Shown here in pieces: positions 7,155 to 15,564 of a DNA stretch of 48,643 nucleotides. This DNA is from Roseibium litorale (GTDB lineage Bacteria > Pseudomonadota > Alphaproteobacteria > Rhizobiales > Stappiaceae). The notes under the pieces were generated by a model, which saw only the letters and a program-made list of their open reading frames with translations, searched no databases and had not been told where the DNA came from. The stretch spans positions 1 through 48,643 of the forward strand of contig NZ_JACYXI010000022.1 in NCBI RefSeq assembly GCF_014842915.1, written 5' to 3'. The position numbers and the translations under genes were made by a program. Positions within the stretch are counted from its first letter, which is position 1. Each line of letters opens with the position of its first letter.

Positions 7155-8474
7155 ATGAACGTGACCACACCGATCAATCTGACGCAGGCGGAAGCAGGTC
7201 TCGTGGACCGGTTCGACGCCGCGCGGACGGGTCTTGCCGGGTCTGATGCCGTTGCGGCTCTGAGAGCCGAAGCTGCCGGTCAGATCAAGGCCAAGGGCCT
7301 GCCGCACCGCCGGGTCGAGGAATATAAGTATTCCGACCTTCGTGCTTTCTTGAAGTCCGCAGCCCCTCTGGCAGCTGCCGTGACCACGGATGAGGCAAAG
7401 GCAGCGCTCGCGGCAGCAGAAACCCTTGGTGGTCTCGACCGCTACCGGATCGTGATTGCCAACGGATCTTATGTTGCTGATCTCAGCGACATTGAAGCCC
7501 TCAGCGCTGAAGGCGTGAGCGTTACCGACTTCAATGCTGCTCTCGCCGGTACAAACGGCGCAGCGCTCCTGGCGCAGCCGAAGTCTGCTGGTGCCGATGG
7601 CGTTCTGGCCCTTAACACGGCTTTCGTTCAGGGCGGCGTCGTCTTGAGCGTGAAGGCGGGCGCCGAGGTGTCCAAGCCGGTCGAGCTGGTGCAGATCGCT
7701 GTCAGCGAAGGGGCACAGGTAACCCGCTGCCGCGTGGAACTGGGGGAAGGCGCCAAGCTGCGTCTGGTCGAGACCTTTGCGGGCAAGGCCGGGGCAGGGG
7801 AAACCAATGCGGTCTTTGACTATGACGTTGCAGATAAGGCTCAGCTGGCGGCCACCCGTCTTCTGACCAGCGAAGGCGCAGGGGCTGTTTTGGCAACCAC
7901 TCTGTCGCGTATTGGTGCAGATGCGGAATTGAAGACCCTCGGCTTCATCGCCGGGCCGGACTTCACCCGGAACCAGCAGTTCGTTGCTTTCACGGGTGAG
8001 AACTCCGAAGCCAAGATCTATGGAGTCACACTGGCGCGCGGCAAGGCTCTGGCCGATCAGACCCTGATCGTCGACCATGCTGTTCCCCACTGCAACAGCC
8101 GTGAGTTCTTCAAGACGGTTCTCGACGACGATGCCCGTGGCGTCTATCAGGGGCGCATCAATGTGGCCCAGCACGCCCAGAAGACCGACGGCGAAATGAT
8201 GACCCAGGCTCTGCTCCTCTCCGAAGGCGCGGAAATGGCCAACAAGCCGGAGCTGGAGATCTTCGCCGACGACGTGATCTGTGCCCACGGTGCGACCTGC
8301 GGCGAGATTGATGATGATCTGCTGTTCTATCTGCGTGCCCGTGGCATTCCGCTGGACGAAGCCAAAACCCTTCTCGTTCTGGCTTTTCTCTCCGAAGCCA
8401 TTGAAGAGTTTGGCGAAGAGGATGTAACGGAAGCCCTGGAACAGCGCGTCCGCGACTGGCTGGCTGCGAAGTAA
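7155..8474 (+). CDS. sufD: Fe-S cluster assembly protein SufD
   Basis: 439 residues, the SufB-like partner subunit of the scaffold. The N-terminal region includes GLPHRRVEEYKYSDLR, a SufD hallmark, and the C-terminal beta-helix includes KTDGEMMTQALLLSEGAEM and ICAHGATCGEIDDDLLFYL. The ATG at 7155 with GGGAG upstream is preferred to the in-frame GTG at 7146. It lies 14 bases after sufC, consistent with co-translation. Confidence 0.93.
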   Translation: MNVTTPINLTQAEAGLVDRFDAARTGLAGSDAVAALRAEAAGQIKAKGLPHRRVEEYKYSDLRAFLKSAAPLAAAVTTDEAKAALAAAETLGGLDRYRIVIANGSYVADLSDIEALSAEGVSVTDFNAALAGTNGAALLAQPKSAGADGVLALNTAFVQGGVVLSVKAGAEVSKPVELVQIAVSEGAQVTRCRVELGEGAKLRLVETFAGKAGAGETNAVFDYDVADKAQLAATRLLTSEGAGAVLATTLSRIGADAELKTLGFIAGPDFTRNQQFVAFTGENSEAKIYGVTLARGKALADQTLIVDHAVPHCNSREFFKTVLDDDARGVYQGRINVAQHAQKTDGEMMTQALLLSEGAEMANKPELEIFADDVICAHGATCGEIDDDLLFYLRARGIPLDEAKTLLVLAFLSEAIEEFGEEDVTEALEQRVRDWLAAK

Positions 8475-8581
8475 AAAGCGAACTGCAAATCCGCAGCGTT
8501 GCTGGGGGTATCACCTTTCCCTCTGGAACAGGCCGGACTGCAGGTCCGGGTGAGGGAACGGGGGTTCTGTCGTCCGGAGCT

Positions 8582-8625
8582 TGCCCCTCACCCCAGCCCT
8601 CTCCCCTGAGGGGAGAGGGGGCAGG
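8582..8625. repeat. dispersed GC-rich hairpin repeat
   Basis: CCCTCTCCCC-TGA-GGGGAGAGGG (8597-8619) is a perfect 10-base stem inside the sequence CCCCTCACCCCAGCC..., a dispersed type seen between genes in many proteobacteria. It lies in the 216-base gap between sufD and the GST gene and might attenuate or process the suf mRNA. There is no T-run after it. Confidence 0.6.
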
Positions 8626-8690
8626 CTCTGGAACCGGTGGTTTTGGAGCAAGAGATATGAACGGCGCGCGAAGAACAGCGGAGAATGGGA

Positions 8691-9305
8691 ATGGCGGGTG
8701 ACATCGTCCTTTGGGGTGCCTTGAATTCCGGGCACTCCTATAAGGCCAGGCTGTATCTTCTGCTCGCCGGGGTCGACCACGCATATAACCGTGTCGATCT
8801 CTCCATTCCGCGCGCCGAGCGGCCCGCCGATTTCCGGGCGGTTTCACCCTATGGTGAGGTGCCGGTTTTGAAGCATGGACCACAGGTTCTCGCCCAGTCG
8901 AATGCGATCCTTCTGCATCTTGTCCGCTCCTGCGGGAAATTCGGGGTGGAGGACGCTGCCGGTCTCGATCAGATTACCCAATGGCTGTTCTGGGAAGCGA
9001 ACCGGATCGGGCGCTCTTATCCGAACTACCGTTACTGCCGGCTGTTGGACCCGAACGTGGATCCGGGGCTGCTCGGCTGGTTCGAGGCGACGGCCAAGGA
9101 CGATCTGGCGTTCATGGATCAGGTTCTGGCGGAAAAGGACTTCCTGACCGGGCAGTTTTCCGTCGCGGATATTTCCTGTGCGGCTTACCTTCTTTATGGC
9201 GATCTGAAGCGTCTGGAGCTGGGCGATTATGCCCATGTCGAAGCCTGGCTGGACCGGATCAGGGCCATGTCAGGATGGCAGCATCCGTTCGAAGTGATGG
9301 GATGA
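8691..9305 (+). CDS. glutathione S-transferase family protein
   Basis: 204 residues: an N-terminal thioredoxin-like domain (SGHSYKARLYLLLAG, then GEVPVLKHG with the cis-Pro glutathione-binding turn, and QSNAILLHL where most GSTs have ESxAI) and a helical C-terminal domain with the FLTGQFSVADI capping motif. The ATG at 8691 has GGAG seven bases upstream; the ATG at 8685 would leave only one base. Its stop is followed immediately by the sufS ATG, so the two are likely translated together. Which thiol substrate it serves is unknown; a link to glutathione-dependent Fe-S handling is only suggested by position. Confidence 0.8.
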   Translation: MAGDIVLWGALNSGHSYKARLYLLLAGVDHAYNRVDLSIPRAERPADFRAVSPYGEVPVLKHGPQVLAQSNAILLHLVRSCGKFGVEDAAGLDQITQWLFWEANRIGRSYPNYRYCRLLDPNVDPGLLGWFEATAKDDLAFMDQVLAEKDFLTGQFSVADISCAAYLLYGDLKRLELGDYAHVEAWLDRIRAMSGWQHPFEVMG

Positions 9306-10532
9306 ATGAAAAGCATGTATGACGTTGAAGCCATCCGCAGGGATTTTCCGATCCTGTCGCGTGAGGTCTATGGCAAGCCGCTGGTCTATCTGGACAATGG
9401 CGCATCCGCGCAAAAGCCGCAGGCCGTGATTGATGCGGTCACCAAGGCCTATTCGATGGAATATTCCAATGTCCACCGTGGCCTGCATTTCCTGTCGAAT
9501 CTGGCGACCGACAATTATGAAGCTGCGCGGGAAAAGGTCCGCCGCTTCCTGAATGCTCCCTCGGTGGACGAGATCGTCTTCACCCGGTCCTCGACTGAGG
9601 CGATCAATCTGGTGTCCTACGGCCTGGGTCCGGATCACTTCAGCGAAGGCGACGAGATCGTTCTGTCGATCATGGAGCATCACTCCAACATCGTGCCCTG
9701 GCACTTCCACCGCGAGCGCAATGGCGCGAAGCTGAAGTGGGTCTATGTGCGCGAGGATGGGTCCTTCGACCTCGACGCCTTTGCGGACACGCTGTCGCAC
9801 CGCACCAAACTGGTGGCAATCACCCACATGTCCAACGTTCTGGGCACGGTGGTGCCGATCAAGGAGGTGTGCCGGATCGCTCACGAACGTGGCATTCCGG
9901 TGCTGGTCGATGGCAGCCAGGGCGCGGTTCACCTGCCGGTGGATGTGCAGGATCTGGATTGCGACTATTATGTCTTCACCGGCCACAAGGTCTATGGCCC
10001 GTCGGGCATCGGTGTGCTTTGGGCAAAGACCGAGAAGCTGAAGGCCATGCGCCCCTTCATGGGCGGCGGTGAGATGATCATGGACGTCACCGAGGACAGG
10101 GTGACCTATAATGAGCCGCCGCACCGGTTCGAGGCGGGCACCCCGCCGATTGTTCAGGCCATCGGTCTTGGCGCGGCGCTGGACTATATGGATGCGATCG
10201 GCCGGGAACGGATTGCGGCGCATGAGGCGGATCTGGCAGCCTATGCCCATCAGCGGCTGGCAGAGATCAACTCCCTGCGCATCTTTGGCACTGCGCCTGG
10301 CAAGGGGGCAATCGTCTCCTTCGAGCTTCAGGGCGCCCATGCCCATGACGTCTCGACGATCATTGACCGGGCCGGGGTTGCGGTGCGTGCCGGGACCCAT
10401 TGTGCCCAGCCGCTCTTGGCAAGATACGGTGTGACGTCTACATGTCGGGCAAGTTTTGGTCTCTACAACACGCGGGCGGAAGTCGACGTGCTGGTTGAGG
10501 CCCTGATCAAGGCACAGGCATTCTTCGCCTGA
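9306..10532 (+). CDS. sufS: cysteine desulfurase SufS
   Basis: 408 residues, group II cysteine desulfurase of the SUF system. The PLP lysine is K228 in FTGHKVYGP and the active-site cysteine is C366 in RAGTHCAQPLL. The start YLDNGASAQKPQ and NVHRGLHFLS are typical. ATG 9306 directly follows the GST stop. SufS enzymes normally need a sulfur acceptor (SufE or SufU); neither is visible in this window. Confidence 0.93.
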   Translation: MKSMYDVEAIRRDFPILSREVYGKPLVYLDNGASAQKPQAVIDAVTKAYSMEYSNVHRGLHFLSNLATDNYEAAREKVRRFLNAPSVDEIVFTRSSTEAINLVSYGLGPDHFSEGDEIVLSIMEHHSNIVPWHFHRERNGAKLKWVYVREDGSFDLDAFADTLSHRTKLVAITHMSNVLGTVVPIKEVCRIAHERGIPVLVDGSQGAVHLPVDVQDLDCDYYVFTGHKVYGPSGIGVLWAKTEKLKAMRPFMGGGEMIMDVTEDRVTYNEPPHRFEAGTPPIVQAIGLGAALDYMDAIGRERIAAHEADLAAYAHQRLAEINSLRIFGTAPGKGAIVSFELQGAHAHDVSTIIDRAGVAVRAGTHCAQPLLARYGVTSTCRASFGLYNTRAEVDVLVEALIKAQAFFA

Positions 10533-10543
10533 GGACGGATGAT

Positions 10544-10939
10544 ATGAGCGAGATGACGACCATCGACACCAATGCCGCCGGAGAGGAACTGCGCACCGAC
10601 GTGGCTGCGACCTCCAGCATTCCGGCCGCAGAACTGGACCGTCTGACCAACGACATCATCAGCGCGCTGAAGACCGTCTACGATCCGGAAATCCCCTGCG
10701 ACATCTACGAGCTTGGCCTGATCTACAAGGTCGACATCGAGGATGACCGCTCGATCAACATCGACATGACCTTGACCGCGCCCGGGTGCCCGGTTGCCGG
10801 TGAAATGCCGGGCTGGGTGCAGAACGCTGTCGAAGCCGTTCCTGGTATCGGGCAGGTCAATGTGGACATGGTGTTTGATCCGCCCTGGTCTCCCGAACGC
10901 ATGTCGGACGAGGCCAAGGTGGCCCTCAACTGGTATTGA
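10544..10939 (+). CDS. sufT: SufT-type DUF59 (MIP18) protein
   Basis: 131 residues with one MIP18/DUF59 domain: KTVYDPEIPCDIYELGLIY, then LTAPGCPVAGEMP with the conserved cysteine, and DPPWSPERMSDEAK near the end. SufT-type proteins help mature Fe-S proteins, and the gene is usually found in suf operons as here. GAGGA precedes the ATG. It is 11 bases after sufS. Confidence 0.9.
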   Translation: MSEMTTIDTNAAGEELRTDVAATSSIPAAELDRLTNDIISALKTVYDPEIPCDIYELGLIYKVDIEDDRSINIDMTLTAPGCPVAGEMPGWVQNAVEAVPGIGQVNVDMVFDPPWSPERMSDEAKVALNWY

Positions 10940-11046
10940 GTTTGTTGGGGCAGGGGTTTTGAACCTTTGCCCGAATACCTATATCCTGACTGAAGGACTC
11001 GAAATTTGATGCCCTCAGGCATCTTGTCCCGGGCGAAGAGGATGAC

Positions 11047-11430
11047 ATGGGCGCAGCGCGCAAATTCCAGGTGATGACACTGACCGACGCCGCAGCTGAA
11101 CGGGTGCGCGAGCTGGTCGAGAACTCTGACAAGGATGTTCTGGGCCTGCGCGTCGGGATCAAAAAGGGCGGCTGCGCCGGCATGGAATACACCATGGAGC
11201 TGGTCGAGGAAGCGAAAGCCGGTGACGATGTCATCGAAAACAAGGGTGCACGGCTCTATGTTGACCCCTCTGCCGTTCTGTTCCTGTTGGGCACGGAAAT
11301 GGACTTCGAGGTGACCAAATTCCGCTCCGGATTCATCTTCAAGAATCCGAATGAAGTATCGGCATGCGGTTGCGGCGAATCCGTCTCGCTGCAGGCTGCC
11401 GACCCCAGCGCGGTTTCTGCCGGCGCTTAA
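11047..11430 (+). CDS. sufA: A-type Fe-S carrier SufA
   Basis: 127 residues with one HesB-like domain. The three cluster-binding cysteines are visible: C43 in GGCAGMEY and C107/C109 in ACGCGES. It probably carries Fe-S clusters from SufBCD to targets. It follows sufT by 107 bases and has a somewhat long C-terminal tail. A second A-type carrier gene, erpA, lies at 21507-21848. Confidence 0.92.
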   Translation: MGAARKFQVMTLTDAAAERVRELVENSDKDVLGLRVGIKKGGCAGMEYTMELVEEAKAGDDVIENKGARLYVDPSAVLFLLGTEMDFEVTKFRSGFIFKNPNEVSACGCGESVSLQAADPSAVSAGA

Positions 11431-11443
11431 GGAAGCACTTTTG

Positions 11444-12112
11444 ATGCCCAGTTTTTTCGAGCGGCTCCGTGCCGACAGTATTGCTGTCTGGCAGGACTAT
11501 ATCTGTCATGAGTTCGTCAATCGTCTCTCTGACGGAAGCCTGCCCGAAGAAGCGTTCCGAACGTATCTGGCGCAGGATTATCTCTTTCTCATTCAGTTCT
11601 CCCGGGCCCATGCGCTTGCCGTCTACAAGGCCGGCAATCTGTCGGACATGCACGAGGGCCTCGCTGGCTTGAAGGCAATCATGGACACGGAAATGGATCT
11701 CCATGTCGGCCTTTGCGCCGGTTGGGGACTGTCCAAGTCTGATCTGGAGGCACTGCCGGAGGCGAGCCAGACCATCGCATACACACGTTTCGTTCTGGAA
11801 ACCGGCCTGCGTGGGGACTTGCTGGACCTTCAGGTTGCTTTGGCCCCATGCATTCTGGGATACGCGGAAATTGGCCGGCTGAATGAAGAGGCCCAGCCGC
11901 AGGGGCCGACTTCGTCGGCCTACCGGAACTGGCTGGATGAGTATTCAGGAAAGGCCTATCAGTCTGTCGCTCAGGCGTTTTCAGACTGGATGGACCGGAC
12001 GGCGGAACGCTATCTGACCGAAGCGCGGTATCCCTCGCTGCTGAAGACCTTCTCTCAGGCAAGCACTCTGGAGACTGACTTCTGGCAGATGGGACTGAAT
12101 GCCGCTCAGTAA
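11444..12112 (+). CDS. tenA: TenA family aminopyrimidine aminohydrolase
   Basis: 222-residue all-helical TenA/THI-4 protein. It hydrolyses aminopyrimidine breakdown products of thiamine for salvage (thiaminase II fold). The expected catalytic set is present and spaced as in Bacillus subtilis TenA: D45 in AQDYLF, C136 in APCILGY and E210 in ETDFW. The ATG at 11444 is 13 bases after the sufA stop with AAGGAA upstream, so it is probably the last gene of the suf transcript. The open frame extends upstream inside sufA, but that part is shadow. Confidence 0.88.
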   Translation: MPSFFERLRADSIAVWQDYICHEFVNRLSDGSLPEEAFRTYLAQDYLFLIQFSRAHALAVYKAGNLSDMHEGLAGLKAIMDTEMDLHVGLCAGWGLSKSDLEALPEASQTIAYTRFVLETGLRGDLLDLQVALAPCILGYAEIGRLNEEAQPQGPTSSAYRNWLDEYSGKAYQSVAQAFSDWMDRTAERYLTEARYPSLLKTFSQASTLETDFWQMGLNAAQ

Positions 12113-12167
12113 GGCAAGGGTTCTGTCTTGACGGCGCCGGGAAAGCTGCGGACCGGGGGCTGAGACC

Positions 12168-13220
12168 TCAGGCGACCTCGGTACGCTCTCTCAGATCTTT
12201 TTCCGTGACCACAAGATTTCGGCCGTTCCGCTTGGCCGTATAGAGCGCTTCATCGGCACGGGCGACAATGCTGTGCGCCGTATCTCCCCGGCTGTAGATG
12301 GAGATGCCGATGGAAACCGTTACCCGGCCCAGGTTCTCGCCAGTCGACCGTTTGAGCAGTTCCTTGGACATGACCGAGCTGCGGATCTTCTCGGCGACAT
12401 TGCGCGCTGCCACCAGATCCGAACGCGGCAGAATGATAGCGAATTCCTCGCCGCCGTAGCGGCAGGGGACATCATGCGATTTCACGCTTTGCTTGGTCGT
12501 TAAAGCGACAAGGCGCAGCACCTGGTCCCCGGTCTGGTGGCCATAGGTATCGTTGAAACGCTTGAAATGGTCGATGTCCGTGAGCAGCAGGCACAGGGGC
12601 TCAGCAGTATGTTGTGCCTGAGCGAGGCACTGCTCCAGAGCGGTATCGAAATGCTTACGATTGCCCAGGGTGGTCAATTCATCGGTCAGGGATTCGTAGC
12701 GGATCGCTTCCAGATTGGACTGAAGCGCCTCGAACTGGCGCTTCGATTCCAGAAGCTGAGCCTCAAGCGTGTTGTTCGCAAGGACGGCCTCACGCGTTGC
12801 GTGCAGCATCACGGAGATGAAGGCTTCCACCTTCTTGGGCTCATTGAGTTCAGGCAGAATGCTGGCAGCTTTCCGGAGCGAGGTCCCATACTCCGAGGCT
12901 GCGTCCACGCTGTGGGCCAGCGTCTCGATCAACCCCTCCACTTCCTTGGAGACCTTGGAGCCGACATCACTGAGTCGGTCGCCAAGACGGGTCGGGGAGA
13001 GATACTTTGCATAAAGCTGCTGCATGTCCTCGGAAGAAATGCTTCCCTTGTGACGCAGGATCTCATTGATTGCCCGGTTCAGGCCGTGATTATAGCCCGA
13101 GGAATAGGTGTACCAGAGCTCATAGCTCTTTGGGTAAGCAGGCAGACTGTTTCGCTTTATGTAGGAAATGGCGGATTCACCGTAGACGATGGTCCGTTTG
13201 AAGTCGTCATCTTCTGCCAT
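12168..13220 (-). CDS. GGDEF diguanylate cyclase
   Basis: 350 residues. A conserved N-terminal helical region (AISYIKRNSLPAYPKSYELW) typical of one group of Rhizobiales GGDEF proteins is followed by a coiled-coil-like linker (LEAQLLESKRQFEALQSNLE) and a GGDEF domain. The active-site loop is RYGGEEF, with GGEEF at 256-260, so c-di-GMP synthesis is likely. The usual inhibitory I-site RxxD is KSHD here. No membrane segment or EAL domain is seen. ATG 13220 is chosen; ATG 13253 with AGGTGG upstream is also possible. It is convergent with the suf operon end. Confidence 0.85.
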   Translation of the reverse strand: MAEDDDFKRTIVYGESAISYIKRNSLPAYPKSYELWYTYSSGYNHGLNRAINEILRHKGSISSEDMQQLYAKYLSPTRLGDRLSDVGSKVSKEVEGLIETLAHSVDAASEYGTSLRKAASILPELNEPKKVEAFISVMLHATREAVLANNTLEAQLLESKRQFEALQSNLEAIRYESLTDELTTLGNRKHFDTALEQCLAQAQHTAEPLCLLLTDIDHFKRFNDTYGHQTGDQVLRLVALTTKQSVKSHDVPCRYGGEEFAIILPRSDLVAARNVAEKIRSSVMSKELLKRSTGENLGRVTVSIGISIYSRGDTAHSIVARADEALYTAKRNGRNLVVTEKDLRERTEVA

Positions 13221-13271
13221 TTTTCGCCCACTTCCAAAAACAGATAAACTCATCACTCGGATGAAAACCAC

Positions 13272-13640
13272 CTATCGTCAATTTCTACAATAACGCTTAA
13301 GTTAAAGTTAAAGAGGCTGGGTGATTGGCGTCTGGTGCGGGTTCTGTTTGGCGACCGAGCGTTGAGACAAGGTTAGCTGGATCTCTGCATAGGTTGCATC
13401 TTATTGATACATCAAATTTGAATGGTTTTTAATTATAGATTTTGTTTGAAGGATTATTAGGGCACTCACAAGAGATAGTGTGTATTTCTTCAAGACCGTC
13501 CCGCCGCCCAAGTTCATGATGCAGGTGTTCGGGGCGCCGGCTTTGAAATTGTTCAGTTGAAGCTGGAACTATTGAAATGTTTGGCATTTGCTTGACGGGC
13601 AAGATCAGTCCGATGCTTTGCAAACATGTCCGGTAGAAAC
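13272..13640. other. AT-rich intergenic region
   Basis: About 370 bases, notably AT-rich at 13390-13470. It holds the presumed promoter of the GGDEF gene at its left side. A 64-codon frame on the minus strand has no recognisable features. I see no RNA gene. Confidence 0.4.
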
Positions 13641-13642
13641 AA

Positions 13643-13669
13643 AAAGCCCCGGATTACTCCGGGGCTTTA
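13643..13669 (-). terminator. terminator of the helicase gene
   Basis: On the minus strand, AAAGCCCCGG-AGTAAT-CCGGGGCTTTTT is a strong stem with a T-run, about a dozen bases past the RhlE stop codon. Confidence 0.85.
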
Positions 13670-13680
13670 TGAAAATATTT

Positions 13681-15288
13681 TCAGGAAGCTTTCTTGGGGC
13701 GCGGCTCCCGGAGGATGAAGGCGGGAATATGTCCGCCGATCCCGAAGGCCGGTTCGCTTCTGTCCTGGCGGCCGCCGCCGCGGGGCGAGGCGTTCCGATC
13801 GCCGCGAGCATTCCGGTCCCCGCGGGAAGGGCGTTCGGAGCGCACTGGACGCGGCTGCTGTTCGGCATCCGCGCTTTCGTCCGTGTTAGCTGCGATCGGG
13901 GTAGCTTCAGCTGCAGCCTTGGGCGCGCGGCGGCGAGGTGCTCTCGTGGCTGCCGGTTTTTCCTGAGCTGCGATTTCCGTGCTCTGTTCGGCGCTGGCTT
14001 CGGTACCTTCCACGACCGCATCTTTCCGGCTGGAGCGGGATCTGGGGGCGCGCTTCTTGGGGGAGGCTGCCTGGTTGTCCTGCTCCTCCGGAGAGGTCTT
14101 TGCGGCAGCGTTGCGTCCACCCCGGCGGCGGGCCTTACGCTCTTCGGCTGCAGCTTCGAAGTCCACCGGCTCGCCCGTCCATTCGATAGACTGCTTGGTC
14201 AGTGTTTCGATGGCGTTCAGATACTTCTGGTCTTCGCCCGTTACGATGGTGAAGGCGGCGCCCGTCCGTCCGGCGCGGCCAGTGCGGCCAATACGGTGAA
14301 CGTAGTCTTCCGCATGGATCGGAACGTCATAGTTGAAGACGTGGCTCACGTCCGGAATGTCCAGTCCGCGCGCAGCAACGTCGCTGGCGACCAGAAGCGT
14401 GACATTCCCCTTCCGGAAGTTGTCCAGCATCATCATGCGGGTGCGCTGGTCCATATCGCCATGAAGCGCACCGACATTGTAGCCGTGACGCTCAAGAGAC
14501 CGGAACAGTGTGGTGATATCACGCTTGCGGTTGCAGAAGACGATCGCGTTCTTGAGGTCTTCGGCGGTTTCAAGCAGCTCGCGCAAGGCTGCGCGCTTTT
14601 CGAAATCTGCGCTTCCGGCAGCCTTCAGCTGCTGAGTGACATTCGCCGATGTGGACGACTGAGCCGCGACTTCGATCTGGGCAGGGTTCTGCAGGAACGT
14701 GTCCGTCAAACGCTGGATTTCCGGCGGCATGGTGGCCGAGAAGAACAGGGTCTGGCGGGTGAATGGGATAAGTTTGCAGATGCGTTCGATATCCGGGATG
14801 AAACCCATGTCGAGCATACGGTCTGCTTCATCGATGACCAGGATTTCGACCCCCTGAAGCATCAGCTTGCCGCGTTCGACGTGATCGAGCAGACGGCCCG
14901 GCGTCGCGATCAGCACATCCGCGCCGCGGTCGATTTTCTTGTCCTGTTCACCGAAGGACACGCCGCCGATCAGCAGGGCGACGTTCAGCTTGTGATTGAC
15001 GCCGTACTTGTCGAAATTTTCCTGAACCTGTGCGGCAAGCTCGCGCGTCGGCTCAAGAATGAGCGTGCGGGGCATACGGGCCCGGGCACGGCCCTTTTCA
15101 AGGAGCGTGAGCATCGGCAGCGTGAAGCTGGCGGTCTTGCCTGTTCCCGTCTGAGCGATGCCCAATACATCCCGGCGTTCGAGTACAAGAGGAATGGCGC
15201 CTGCCTGAATGGCCGTCGGTTCGGAGTATCCAGCGGCTTCAACTGCGGCGAGAACCTTCTCGCTAAGGCCGAGACTATTAAATGACAT
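13681..15288 (-). CDS. rhlE: DEAD-box RNA helicase, RhlE type
   Basis: 535 residues. The Q motif region FNSLGLSEKVLAAV and PTAIQAGAIP is followed by motif I AQTGTGKT (45-52), motif II DEAD in VIDEADRMLDMGF, motif III SAT and motif VI HRIGRTGRAG. The C-terminal 170 or so residues are low complexity, rich in Arg, Ala, Glu and Ser, as in RhlE proteins that bind RNA non-specifically. The ATG at 15288 is chosen because motif spacing from MSFNSLGL is standard. Likely role: ribosome assembly or RNA turnover, especially in the cold. It is followed by its own terminator. Confidence 0.88.
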   Translation of the reverse strand: MSFNSLGLSEKVLAAVEAAGYSEPTAIQAGAIPLVLERRDVLGIAQTGTGKTASFTLPMLTLLEKGRARARMPRTLILEPTRELAAQVQENFDKYGVNHKLNVALLIGGVSFGEQDKKIDRGADVLIATPGRLLDHVERGKLMLQGVEILVIDEADRMLDMGFIPDIERICKLIPFTRQTLFFSATMPPEIQRLTDTFLQNPAQIEVAAQSSTSANVTQQLKAAGSADFEKRAALRELLETAEDLKNAIVFCNRKRDITTLFRSLERHGYNVGALHGDMDQRTRMMMLDNFRKGNVTLLVASDVAARGLDIPDVSHVFNYDVPIHAEDYVHRIGRTGRAGRTGAAFTIVTGEDQKYLNAIETLTKQSIEWTGEPVDFEAAAEERKARRRGGRNAAAKTSPEEQDNQAASPKKRAPRSRSSRKDAVVEGTEASAEQSTEIAAQEKPAATRAPRRRAPKAAAEATPIAANTDESADAEQQPRPVRSERPSRGDRNARGDRNASPRGGGRQDRSEPAFGIGGHIPAFILREPRPKKAS

Positions 15289-15564
15289 AGAGCGGGGTGC
15301 CCGGTAGGTTATTGCAAGGATGATGAGATCTTCCAGCCGACTGCGGCCAGGTTGCGCACACCCTACATTTGTTCGCTTGCGTGTCAATGATTGCGAGGGG
15401 GGAATGGCGCAGAAATTCGCCAGATATGCCTCTGGAAGCCTATTTCGGTTAACAAGGCGGGTTGTATCCGCGCGAAAGGCTTCTCATTGCGGGTTTCCGG
15501 CTTGCGATTGACGCAGGTGCGGACGGCTCCGTTTACCCAATGGCAGCGGGAGGCGTCCGGATTT

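Noticed and set aside
8597..8619. Hairpin after sufD as a terminator
   Set aside because: No T-run follows, and the suf genes continue on the same strand; a dispersed repeat is more likely.
13429..13623. 64-codon minus-strand frame near the helicase terminator
   Set aside because: Lies in an AT-rich intergenic region, no ribosome site, no recognisable features.
13588..15285. 565-codon open frame antisense to the helicase gene
   Set aside because: RhlE on the other strand has all helicase motifs; this frame has none and overlaps its terminator.
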